Shown here in pieces: positions 1-10,929 of a stretch of DNA of 64,000 nucleotides. The notes below the pieces were generated by a model. It ran no database searches and had not been told where the DNA came from. It saw only the letters and a program-made list of their open reading frames with translations. Source of the stretch: Cyclaneusma minus (taxonomy: Eukaryota; Ascomycota; Leotiomycetes; Marthamycetales; Marthamycetaceae); contig JAKZHN010000010.1 in the NCBI GenBank assembly GCA_037179335.1, forward strand, positions 565,870-629,869. Direction: 5' to 3'. A program made the translations under genes and the position numbers. Numbering within the stretch: the stretch's first letter is position 1; each line of letters starts with the position of its first letter.

Positions 1-1006
1 AAACAAATATATTAAAACTTTTAAAACTTCCTTATAAAATCTTTTTTGGCTATAAAATAATTTCTATATTCCGCTATTTTTCTCCAAAATTAAAATACTA
101 TTTTCAAAAACGCTATATACTATTTTTTTAAGCCCTTTACTAAAGCAAAAGAATAAAAGCCCAATTTTTTAAAATTTTAAAATAAATTAAAACAACAATT
201 ACAAAGCTAGAAAAGAAATTATAAACATTGGCAAAGTATATTAAAAACATAACCGCTATAGCAGTAAGCTATTTAATATTTTTAATACCAAGCTTTAAAA
301 ACTTTATAATATATATAATAAAATTGGCATTTTAAAAACTAATTATATTATAGTTTATTTATATATATCAATTGGCAAAATTCAAAAATACTATAATTAT
401 TTCCTAATATACAAAGGCTTTATATTTAATAAAATAATTAAATTTATTAAAATAAAGTTTAAAATAAATGCCAATAAAATAAAATACTGGAATTTATAGG
501 CTAATATTAGCCTTTATAAGGCTTTTGCTAATAATTCAGGCAAATTCAAAATAAAATGCTTAAATTTAATATTAAATACTTTTTAAAAAATCCAGCCAAA
601 TCTTGGTTAAAAAAACCAATTAAACAAAGCCATTAAAAATCAGCTTTTTAAAGGCATTTTAAAAAATTCCAAATTGTAAATAAATTCTATTAAATTCAAA
701 GCCAAATTATAAAAATCTAGCAGTTTAAATCCATTCCGCTATTTCTAATACAATAAAAATTAATAGCTTTTTTGCAAATCAATTTAATATTTATATTTAC
801 TTTGGATTTTGCAAATATAATTCAAAATCCTTTAGCCATTTCTTTTTTATTGCAATTTCGTTATTTCAATTTTAATACTCCTAGAATAATAATAAAACTA
901 ATAAAATAACCAAATTATTTAAGCATAATTTTGGCAAATTAATTTTATATTTATTATATTAATAGAAAACTACATGGTAAAAAATACAATAGCAAATTCA
1001 AAAAAA

Positions 1007-1060
1007 AAGGTTTGCTATATTTGTAGCAAGTTAAATTATTTTTTTATTAAGCATTCCAAA
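1007..1060 (+). pseudogene. copia gag zinc-knuckle remnant
   Basis: A short readable stretch has Cys codons at 1013 and 1022 (C-x2-C) and a His codon at 1052, preceded by lysines. This matches the zinc knuckle at the end of fungal copia gag. The expected third Cys reads Tyr (codon 1037), the result of a G-to-A change. The rest of gag is not recognisable. Confidence 0.6.
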
Positions 1061-1286
1061 AACAAATAAAACAAATACTAAAGAAAATAAAAAAAATAAA
1101 AAATAAAAAGAAAAAACCCTTAAAGAAAAGGTATTATTGTATTTTTTTATAGAACTAAAAACGCAAAATTATAAAAACTTAAATTTAACAATTAACAATT
1201 AGCAAAAGATACTATATATTTTATTAAAATTATATAGCTTCTCTAAGCCATTTAATTATTCAATTTTAAAAACAAAAAAAAGCCTT

Positions 1287-1366
1287 TAATTAAATTTTAA
1301 ATTAAATTTTAAATTAAATTTTAAATTAAGTTTTAAATTAAATTTTAAATTAAATTTTAAATTACT
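1287..1366. repeat. 12-bp tandem repeat, AAATTTTAAATT type
   Basis: About six copies of the 12-mer aaattttaaatt follow each other with one or two differences (for example aagttttaaatt). The unit is itself palindromic. Its neighbours are RIP-type AT-rich DNA of the copia gag region. Confidence 0.85.
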
Positions 1367-1554
1367 ATATTTATTTATAGTTAAAATCGATATTCTAAAT
1401 AACTACACCATTATAAAAGATTTTGCAAATATGCAAATAGCTTATTTATTTATTAAAATATCCCTATTCAATTTATTTTATTTAAAAAATCCTATTTCTA
1501 CAGCAGAAATTTTTACTATTTATAGCCGCTATATTAAAGGAATTTTTTAAAATA

Positions 1555-1830
1555 TATTTTCAAATACCGGTATTGCCAAAATATCGTTTAGCGGTATTGG
1601 CCAATTTAAAGCTTTTTAAATAATTACTCCTGGCCTAAAACTCAAACCTATTTTAAAAAGCATTTTTGGCATTTGCTTTAAAAATAATAATTTAAGCAAG
1701 CTATTAAGTTTAGCTAATATCCAAATACTATTTAAAAAAGTCTTTTTTATTATAATAAATGATAATATTGTTATCTTTTTTTTATATAATATAAAACAAA
1801 TAAATATTTACTATAATAATATAAAAAACA
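1555..1830 (+). pseudogene. copia aspartic protease remnant
   Basis: The frame reads N-T-G-I-A followed by a G-I-G-Q-F-K-A block and, about 70 codons on, a hydrophobic stretch, the layout of a retroelement aspartic protease. The catalytic Asp of the D-T-G triad is replaced by Asn (codon 1563-1565). Stops interrupt the frame. In an active element this enzyme would cut the gag-pol polyprotein. Confidence 0.65.
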
Positions 1831-2057
1831 CTATAATTTAATTGTTTTTCAAATGGCTATATTTATTAAATAGGGCTATTTCTAATTTTTATTTATTTCA
1901 GCCAAATTTAATAAAGAAACAGCTATTAAAGATTTAATAAAATTAAAATGAAGAAAAAAGATTATAAAAACTAGGGCTATATTATTGCAAAAAAATACAA
2001 GACTTTTTATTTAATGCAAATAAAAAATTTGAAATAAAAGCTCTAAAACAAATTATT

Positions 2058-2910
2058 AAATATTGCCATTAATATTAAATTTATAGCAAATTTCCAGCAC
2101 GCTTTAAATTTAATATTGGCAAAATAATTAAATTTAATGCTAAAATTTTAATAAATATTTTTTAATGAAAAGGCCATTATATTATTTATATTATAAATAC
2201 AGCTATTGGATTTTAAATAGCAAAATTTATAATATTCTAATATATAAAAATAATTTGGCAAGTTATTAAGCTATATTGGATTAATATTTACTTGGGCCCA
2301 TTTAATGTTTTAATTGCAAATACCGGCATAAAATTTATTAGCAAGAAATTCCAAATTTAAATTATTTTTGAAAAAATTAAAATTAAAATTATATTGGTAA
2401 AAATCCATTAAAGCATTGAATAAAATAAGCGCTATTATACAATGCTTAAAAAATCCATTAAAGGCATTTTAAATAATCTGCTAAATACCCTAATCAAAAT
2501 TATATTGCAAATAGCAATTAAAGCTGTAAATAATACAATTGGATTAAATAGCGTTATTTCTATTTTTTGATTTTTAATGATTATCCAAAATTCATTTACA
2601 AATTAGCACTATTCCTTTTAATAATTAAAAGAATACAACTCATTAAAAAAGCTATAATTAAAATTAAAAAAATATATTTTGAAAAAATAATAGCCAATGC
2701 CCTAGCTATAAAAAATACTTTAAATACTTTAAAAATTACAAATTTAAAAATTGAATTAATAGTCTTTATATATATAAAAACAAAAAGTAAAATAGGCCTT
2801 ATAAAATTAAAAAACACTAAAAATTAAATTAAAATAATAGAAATTAATAAAAGGAATATAGATTTTAAATTCATATATATTAAGCCATAATATATAAATT
2901 GAAATGCATT
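2058..2910 (+). pseudogene. copia integrase remnant, core to C-terminal tail
   Basis: One frame is readable over about 280 codons with scattered stops. It starts near a zinc-binding C-H pair (2064-2069), crosses the catalytic core, and ends with a tail whose 86 codons at 2567-2827 happen to be open. All three catalytic acids are altered: the first Asp reads Asn (2196-2198), the second Asp reads Asn (2319-2321) and the Glu reads Lys (2427-2429). The open stretch at 2567-2827 is therefore a chance survivor, not a gene. Confidence 0.75.
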
Positions 2911-3609
2911 TTATAATTGATTTTTAAATTAACCAGCATTAATAATAGCAAATAGGCCAATTTTCACAGCGCCAGCTATAACGCTAAATAGGCCAATTTT
3001 CACAATATCAATTATAATATTAAATATTTTATTATTCATTCCATTAGCTATGCTAGAATTTAAAGCATTATTTAAATCACAATTGAAATCACCAGCTTTA
3101 TAGCCAAATTCTTTTTTAAATAAATCAGAATACTAATTTAAATTAAAATTATAATTTAAATTGGAATATAATTCTCCAAAGCCCAACAAGAATAAAAAAA
3201 GCCTTTAAACAGCAGGAATAATTTTAAAAATATTTAGAAATTAAAAAAGCCATGGAAATGGCCAAAAATTTCAAAACCAATAAATAATAAATTGAATGCC
3301 TAAAACTTTCCAGCTGATAATAATTTTAAATACAATTTAAAATTAAAATTAAAATTAAAAACAAATATATATACCTTTGTATCGCAAAAAAATAATTTTG
3401 AATTTTAATAGTGTTTCCTTTCCTTAAAAGAAAAACTGGATATATAGCTATATTTACAATTAAAAAAAAGCAAAATTACTATTAAAAGCAAGCCATTTAA
3501 ATTTTTAAACCAAATTAAAATAAATAGCCTTATTGCTATAAATGATTTTAATTTAATTTAATTTAATTTTTAAATCTATAATAAAAAATAGATATTCAAA
3601 ATTAAAATA

Positions 3610-4140
3610 GTTAAAAAAAGTAAAAAGAAAAAGCCATATTTGCGCTTTATAAAAAATTTAAATTAATAGTGCAAAAATATAATAATATTAGCAAGCAATT
3701 TATTTTAATTTAATTTCTAATAATCCAATATTATATTTAGAAAATCCTTATTTGCTTAGCATTCACTTTTAGTTTTTAATATAAATAATTATTATTTTCA
3801 AAAAATATCATATAAATATATCCGCATTTTTAAAATAAATTATATCAAAAGATTTATTATTACCTGCTTAAGAAGATAAAAAACAATTTTTTTTTTGTAT
3901 TATAATTTGTTTTTAAAGCCATTTTATAGCTTAGCTAAAGCCGGCCTTTATTGATTTATTATTTATTTAAAATATTATATTGAAAAGCTCTATATAAAAA
4001 TATCTATATTTAACCCCTATTTTATAATTTCCAATCTTGATTTTGGAAATTCAAATTTGCAAGCAATAATGGCATTTTAAATAAATAATATCTTAATTCT
4101 AGCTATTTAAAAGTAATTAAATTTTAAAAACTAAAAGCTT
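3610..4140 (+). pseudogene. copia reverse transcriptase remnant
   Basis: Recognisable blocks are the K-x-K-L-I-V-Q segment near 3,640-3,680, the K-P-x-Y-x-L-x-x-A-G block near 3,916-3,950, and the catalytic strand near 4,081-4,100. In that strand the paired aspartates read Asn-Asn (4084-4089). Several stops and frame changes are present. Between the blocks the alignment is weak. Confidence 0.65.
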
Positions 4141-4499
4141 TAAAATGCCAAATTTAAAATTAAGCTCGAGATTGAATTAATAAAGAATATTTTCCTAATA
4201 TTTAATAGCTGTATTTTAAATTTTAAATTAAACAATTAAATTCTAAATTTTAAATAACAAAATCAAGCTAATACAATTAAGCTAGTAAATTTTATAGCAT
4301 TTAATATAAAAGCCCATTATATTTAAAAAAAAAAGCCAGAATAATTTATTTATTTTTAATATATTAGCCAAAATTAATATTTAATTTCTTAATTGCAATT
4401 TAATACTAGAATTCTATTAAATAAAATATGCAAATCCTAAATAAAAAACTACAATAAATAATAAATAATTTTAACTAGAAATTCATTTATATGGCCTTG

Positions 4500-4965
4500 G
4501 ATTTTTCTGTAGCCAAGCTATTTACTTTTATAAACGGATTATTCGCTAATAATAAAAATTTATTCTCCTAATTAAATTATTTAATTATTTTAGCAGCTAT
4601 ATTTAAGCTTAAAAGCAATATTCTTTACTAAGGCAGCATTAAATCAAGAAAACTCACTAGGAGTATTTTAGCTTTTAAAATTTTAATTAGCTCTATTTTT
4701 AATTTAATTATTTTTTACCTAAATATATGAAAATCCATTATTATTTATATTCTTTTAAATCTTATTATTAATAATAAATTCTTTTTAAAAATCTTTTTTT
4801 TTGTTAATTTAGAAAATCAAAACCTAATTTTTGGATTTAAATAGCAGCAGCAATACCAAATATTGCTAAATATTTATAATTACAAAATTTATTAGCCTTG
4901 CAAATCCAATAGCAAAACTAAGCGCTTTAGTATAAAAAAAATAAAAATTCAAAAAAGCAAATTGG
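4500..4965 (+). pseudogene. copia RNase H remnant
   Basis: The frame reads F-I-N-G-L-F-A-N-N-K, the first catalytic strand of copia RNase H with its Asp changed to Asn (4533-4535), then a G-S-I-K-S-R-K-L-T-R-S-I-L-A block near 4,630-4,680 that is typical of the family. Further down, near 4,890-4,930, an N-P-I-A-K block matches the end of copia pol. The frame is broken by stops. Confidence 0.65.
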
Positions 4966-5458
4966 ACCCGGTAGCGAATAATAAAATTAAAGCGAAACCT
5001 TTTTTAAAGCATTTAAAAAAATAAGTTTTATACCTAAAATAGCACTTATATAATATATTATAATATATAAAAATTTTAAATATACAAAATAAAAGCTGGC
5101 TAATAATAGCTTTATTTTTATTAAATTAAAATTTATTTAAAAAAAAACAATTAAAATTATTCCAAATATTGAAATTTATTAAATTGGCGCTAAAACTATA
5201 AAACGCAATTTTTTAAAAATTTAAAATAGAAAGAAAAAAGCTAGTAAAATATGTTTTTTTTATATTATTAAAAAACTTATTGTTTTTAAAAAAACCCAAA
5301 AGCTTTTTAATAAAAAGCTATTAAAATAGCGGCTGCTATATTAATTAAATTTTTAATATTATAGATTTTTTAAAACGGCTTTTAATAACCTGCTACTATA
5401 TAATTCCTATAATATAAAAATTAAGCTAAAAAGCCCAAAATTTTAATTAAGCTATTTT

Positions 5459-5880
5459 TTGCTATATTTTATATTAATAAAGCAATTATATTTAAAAAAA
5501 ATATATTTAAAACATAATCTGGCAAGAAAATTTATTAAGCCAATTTTTTCTCCCTTTATAGCTTTTATTTTATTTATTAAAAAGCCCAAAAACGAATTTT
5601 GCTTTTATGTAAATTATTATAAATTTAATAAAATCACTTGCAAAAATAAATATCCGCTGTTTGTATTTACAAAAGTCCTATTTTAATTTAGCAAGGCTAA
5701 ATATATAAATTTAATATTATAAAAATCAAATATTTAGGCTATATTATTTTTTCTAATAATATTCGAATAAATCCAAATAAAATTTAAGCGGTAAAAAATT
5801 GGCAATATTTTAAAAAGCGCAAAATTGAAAAAATTTGATTTCTTTTGGGATTTTGGGATTTTTATTGAATTTTTATTAAA
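5459..5880 (+). pseudogene. gypsy reverse transcriptase remnant with internal deletion
   Basis: Bases 5,459-5,720 read as the start of a gypsy RT: N-L-A-R-K-F-I-K-P, then S-P, then L-F-I-K-K-P-K, then the Y-P-L block and a S-K-A-K-Y segment. At about 5,715-5,725 the frame changes and the text jumps to the end of the RT domain: K-Y-L-G-Y-I-I, then I-N-P-N-K and A-V-K-N-W. The centre of the enzyme, including the Y/F-x-D-D strand, is missing, roughly 100 codons. The open stretch at 5,459-5,686 is a leftover. Confidence 0.75.
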
Positions 5881-5944
5881 AACTATAATAGGCTAATTAA
5901 GTCTCTAATCCAGCTTATTAAAAAACGCTATATTTAAAAATAAA

Positions 5945-6260
5945 TCAATATTTGCCAAAACGCCTTTCTAGCCTTTAAAGCAATTTTGCTATTAATACCC
6001 ATTTTAGCTATTTTTAATCCCGATTATAAAAATCGGCCTAAAATAAATGCTTTGGACGGAATAATAACAAAATTTTATTTTTAAAAGCATTTTAATAAAT
6101 AGTACCCAATAGCTTATTTTTTTAAAAACTATAGATAAATATAAGCTAAATTACAATATTTATAATAAAAAAATACTAATTATTATTTAATTGTTATTTG
6201 TTATAAATTATTTTATTATCCGATTTATCCAATTAGCGGGATATGCAACTGGCGTTTATA
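5945..6260 (+). pseudogene. gypsy RNase H remnant
   Basis: A frame reads A-F-x-A-F-K-A, then P-I-L-A-I-F-N-P-D-Y, then I-N-A-L-D-G (the catalytic T-D-A-S/D type strand with its first Asp as Asn), then Y-P-I-A-Y-F-F-K followed by a K-L-Q-Y-L block. These follow gypsy RNase H in order. Stops interrupt it. Confidence 0.6.
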
Positions 6261-7039
6261 ATATATATAAATTTATTATTACAAAAAGGAAAACCGTTAT
6301 TTAAGCTAATTTCCTTTTTAAATTAAAAAATGAAAACCCTAGTGTCCGGCGGGGGTTTAGCAAGATATAAAATAAATTCATAGCCAATTTAATATATATT
6401 TAAAAAGCGAATTTGCAAATCTTTTAATATTAAGCCGTAATAGTATTTTAATTGCTTTGCTTTAATCCAAAATTTAAAATTCTATATATATATATAATTT
6501 ATTTTTTTATTTTCAATTTCTATATTATACTTTGCTTTTATTTTAATTCTTTTAATTCTTTTTTTATACCCTTTTTTTTCTAATTGAAATTAAAGCCTTT
6601 TCTTTTCGCTATATTAGCTTGCGTAAAAAAAGAGGAGGCCCGTGCTGCCCAGGTTTTAATGCTAAAATCCTATCTTTTTTCATTTTCGAAATATTTTCAA
6701 TATTATATTGGCTCCGGCCTAATATTATTCATATTATAATAAAATTAATAATAATTAATTAAAATAGTAATAAATATAATTATTTATAAAACTAAAAGAA
6801 TATTATGAAATAGCCGAAAAGCCGCTGGCATTAAATTGAAAAATAAGAAATATGCGATAATTATTTCAAATCAAATAAAGCAATTTTATTATTGTATTAA
6901 TAATTTTAATTAATAAAAATATATATTATAATAATATTATTATATTAAATTAATTTTATTAATTAAAAGATTATTTGCTGTATTTGCCTGTTATATATTC
7001 TATTTATGCCTATTGCCCGGGCTTTTTTAAAAATACAGC

Positions 7040-7215
7040 TAATAATATATATTAATTAAAAAAGGCTTTTTTAAAAGCATAGCTTTTAAGCCAATAAAAG
7101 CTGGTTTTTTAGCGATTTTTTAATAGCTATTTAAAATATTATTGGCGTAATTATTTTATATAGCCAATATACAAATTACGTTTTTTATAGAAAAATTAAA
7201 TATAAATAATTTAAA
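7040..7215 (+). pseudogene. gypsy integrase zinc-binding remnant
   Basis: The text reads Y-Y-W followed by about 15 residues and N-Y-V-F-Y-R-K-I-K-Y-K. This corresponds to the Y-Y-W and C-x2-C part of the HHCC domain, both Cys now Tyr through G-to-A change. The integrase catalytic core downstream is not clearly readable. Confidence 0.45.
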
Positions 7216-8774
7216 TTCTATATTATTGCTTCAAAATAGCCAAAATCTATTTAGTATTATTTTACGTCGCCTAGTAATTATCCGGAGAATTACCGGCAAA
7301 CGAAAATTAAGGCCTTTTGCGAAAGTCGAATTCACGATTTGCATAATTAATATCATACAGGCTTGCCCGGAACAATAATAATGAAAACTACCACTAAGCT
7401 ATAAAGGCTATTATTTAATTATTTATCCATTAATATATTTATTTATTAATTTTTTTTTAAAAAAATCAAATTCTTAGCAATTATAAATTATTAAAATTTT
7501 AAATACCAGGCAAGCCAAATAATGGAAAATCCTTTTCAAATACAAATTTAATATTAAATACAAATTTAATATAATTAATAAAGCTAATCCTTTTATATAA
7601 AAGGATTAAAATATAGCTAATATAAAAGCTTTAAAATTGGTATATTGGCGTGGTATGTTTTTGCCAATAAAATATTTTAGCTTAAAAGTTGTTAAAAAAA
7701 TTTAATTTAAAAATATAATATTATTAGAATTTATTTTAGAAGTTTAAATAAAGCTAATTAATAAATTATTAATTACCAATTAAAAAGCAAATAATAAAAG
7801 CTTTTAAAAATACCATAAAAAGCAAAATCTATAATTAAAAGCCCCGAATTTATTAAACCAATATAATAAAATATAAGAAACGATTTTATATTTAAAAATA
7901 ACCGATTAATTATACCCGCTATAAAGATTTTTCAAATTAAAATAATTGCTAAAATCTATGATATTATTTAAATTATTTATTTTTATAAAAATAAAATATA
8001 TTAGCTATTTAAAAACATTATTAATAGCTAAATTAAATATAGAATATAAATCGATATATTAAAAATTGCCAAATTTGCATAAAAGAAAAAAATTCCAAAA
8101 ATAAAATTTTAGGCCTTTTTAATTTATTTTTAATTTTTTAATATTTTTATTATATACTTAAAAGCAAAAATAGCTATAATATAATTATAATTATAATTTG
8201 CAAATTAAATAAAAAGGTTTTTTATATATTATATTATTAAATAATCAATATTTAAAAAGCCACAAAAAAATTACTTTATAATTTACAGAATTTATAAAGC
8301 TTTAAAAATTATTATTTCGAATTGAAAAATTTAATTTGTTTTTACTTTTTAATACGAATTTATAAAAAATTTCGATATAGCTATCCGCTTTTTTTTAATC
8401 TATCAGCTATAAATTAACGGTTAAATTAAAATTGCCAACGCTATTTTAAATCTTTGTCTAATATTTTTAATTAATTAATTTTAAAACAATTAAATGAATT
8501 TTTTTTGATACTGCGACCGCCGTTTTTTTTTACAAATTAATAGGTATATTTTTAATTAAAATAAAAATAGGCTATAAGCTTTAAATAATTTTTAATTAAA
8601 ATATTTTTAAATTTGCAAATCCCAATTAAGCTTTTAATTAAACAAATATTATAGCCAAATAACGCTAAAAATATTATTGCTAAAACATAGTTAAAAATAT
8701 TATACAATTAATATAATAGCTGCAAAAAGCCTAAGCTAACAAATGCCGGCAATTAATTGATTTTTAAAAAAATT

Positions 8775-8965
8775 ATTATATTTATTTAAATATTAAAAAT
8801 TAAAAATCAGTGAAATTCAATTATAAGCTAAGCGATAAAATAGCAAAGCCTTATAAAATTATCAAAACAAATGTTTTTAAATTGGATTTTTCTCCAACTA
8901 TAAATATCCACTTTATTATATATTTAAGCAAGTTTTATTTAGCAAATATAAATCCATTGCTTAAT
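8775..8965 (+). pseudogene. gypsy integrase C-terminal (GPY/F) remnant
   Basis: About 60 codons read with few stops: K-L-S-D-K, then a P-Y-K-I block in place of G-P-Y/F, then a F-K-L-D-F strand, then N-I-H-F-I and Y-L-S-K. That order matches the GPY/F module that ends many fungal gypsy integrases. It confirms the gypsy assignment. Confidence 0.65.
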
Positions 8966-10154
8966 TAAAAATCGGACCCAAAATCGCCGGCAATTATAAA
9001 CAAAGCTACAAAATAAAAAATCTATAGTATTTTAAATTTCGGCATGCATTATAAAATTTTATAATATAAAATCAATTAGAAATTAACCTATAATTTTAAT
9101 TTTAAATAATATCTATAATTGGATTTTAAACATATTTTTGCAAAGCTTAGAAAATTCCATGATTGCTATTTTAATAAATCAGATTTTTTTTAAAAAGCTC
9201 GCAAAATAGGAAGCTAAAAATAGGGCAATTAAATTAAATAATGAAGCTAGAAATTTATTGAAAATAAATAGCTAATTATATTGCTAAATATAATTAATTT
9301 AGGGCTTTAATATAGCATAGCTTAAATGCCCCAATTTAGCACCTATTAAACGTTATAATATAGTATATTAAATATACCAGCTATTATAAAGCAATTTATA
9401 CCACTAGCTATAGCGCAAAAAAAGCTAATTTTTGGAAATAGCGTTAAAAAAATTAATTGAATTTTTATGGTTTTTTTATTTTATTTATTTATATATATAT
9501 TTAAGGTTTGGCTTAAAACTAAATTAATTGCTTTAAGGCTTAAAGTAAATTTTATATAAAAAGGGGGTATTATAATAGCCTTGGACCGAAAGCGCTTTTA
9601 TTAGCTAGCTAATTAAAAAAGCCTTAATAATTTATACGCTATATAATTATTAAATTTAATTTTTATAATAGGTAAAAAGCTTTTTCTTTTTATAGCAATA
9701 AATACCTATTAATAATAATCTATATCCTAGCTTTAGCTAAAATCCCGGACCCAGCTCGTAATACCGCTTTAGTTTTAATATTTTAATAAATAAATAATAT
9801 TAATATTTTAATATAATTATTAAATTTAACGCTTTATTTCGCCAATTTATTTTTTTCCAAAATTTTATTATTTTTTATAATACTAATGGAAATTATTAAA
9901 TAAAGCGCATTAAAAGCATTTTCGCCTATATATTTAGCCGGGTATATTATTCTTTTATAAAATTAATTATAATAAAGCCTATTAGTAAACGGGATAATAT
10001 ATTGGATTTAAAAATTATTTGCAAAGATAAAAAAAATATTATCAGGCTTTATAATATTTTGCCTAAAAAGCTATATACCAAAATTTTTATTATAGTAAAT
10101 TAATTTATAAAATTTCTATAATTAAAAAAAGGATAGGGTTGAAAAAAAAGAAAC

Positions 10155-10315
10155 AAGGGATTTGGAGAAAAATAATATAAAAAAGGATTTAAAAAACAAT
10201 AATATAGGGAAAGGTTTAAAAAATAATATAAAAAAAGGTTTAAAAAATAATATATGGAGGGGTTTAAAAAACAATATAAAAAAGGGTTTGGAAAAAAATA
10301 ATACAGTTAAAATAA
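10155..10315. repeat. purine-rich imperfect tandem repeat
   Basis: Five or six imperfect copies of a unit close to ggtttaaaaaataatataaa, spaced about 25-35 bases. The top strand is almost free of C. No coding capacity is apparent. Confidence 0.7.
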
Positions 10316-10747
10316 ATATATTAATATTACGATTATAATTATTTGAATAATAATATTAAGCTTTTAAAATAACGGAAAATAAAGTAGCAAATGAAAAAAA
10401 ATTAGCTCAATTATTTAGCAATTTCGAAAACCGTCCCCAATATTTCTAATTTTTAATATAAAAAACGGCTTATAAACGGCTTAAAACCCTATATAATAAT
10501 TAATAAATTCGAAATTTTAAAAACCATTATAAATTTGCAACCGTATATAATTTTGGAAATTATAATAAAATTTATAAATTTCAAAAACTATAATAAAATC
10601 TATAAATTTTGGAAATTATATATATTTAAATTTTAAATATAATTACGAACCTCGATAATCGTTAAAAAAATTTAAACCGTTTATAGGCCGTCTTTTACAT
10701 TGGAAAATTTAAAACGGTTGTCGAAGTTATCAAATCGTTTTTCTTTA

Positions 10748-10925
10748 CCCCCCCCCCCCCGCTCCGCTAAGGTAAATTTTAAATTAAATTGGCTAAATGA
10801 ATTTTAAATTAAATTGGAGTTTTAAATTAAAATGGAATTTTAAATTAAGCTGGAGTATTAAATTAAGCTGCCAAATAAATTTTAAATTAGGCTGAAGTAT
10901 TAAATTAAAATGCTTTTTATAGAAT
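10748..10925. repeat. C13 run followed by an 18-bp-type degenerate tandem repeat at the isochore edge
   Basis: A run of 13 C (10,748-10,760) is followed by repeated ttttaaattaaattgg-like units with variants ending in ctgg or ctga up to about 10,925. It sits immediately before the composition change into normal gene-bearing DNA. Confidence 0.75.
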
Positions 10926-10929
10926 TTCA

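Larger units (their letters stand above)
990..4965 (+). mobile_element. RIP-degraded Ty1/copia LTR retrotransposon (gag-pol remnant)
   Basis: Reading across stops in shifting frames gives, in order, a gag zinc knuckle, an aspartic protease, an integrase, a reverse transcriptase and an RNase H. Protease-integrase-RT-RNase H is the copia order; gypsy elements carry integrase last. The pol type resembles fungal copia elements whose integrase is followed by a glycine/proline-type tail. Nearly every recognisable block carries stops and G-to-A or C-to-T type changes, so the element is dead. The LTRs were not delimited; the left one could lie in bases 1-990 and the right one near 4,965-5,400. The next element follows in the same orientation. 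Confidence 0.85.
5440..8965 (+). mobile_element. RIP-degraded Ty3/gypsy LTR retrotransposon (pol remnant)
   Basis: Pol blocks occur as reverse transcriptase (5,459-5,880), RNase H (5,945-6,260), integrase zinc-binding region (7,040-7,215) and integrase C-terminal module (8,775-8,960). RT-RNase H-integrase is the gypsy order. The RT has lost an internal segment (see findings), while the RNase H to integrase interval is longer than usual, suggesting an insertion near 6,330-7,000 or 7,260-8,440. Stops and G-to-A or C-to-T type changes run throughout. LTRs and gag were not found. It lies directly downstream of the copia element in the same orientation. Confidence 0.8.

Noticed and set aside
2596..2817. 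73-codon open stretch, minus strand, in the AT-rich block
   Set aside because: It is antisense to the readable copia integrase tail and consists of AT-codon residues only.
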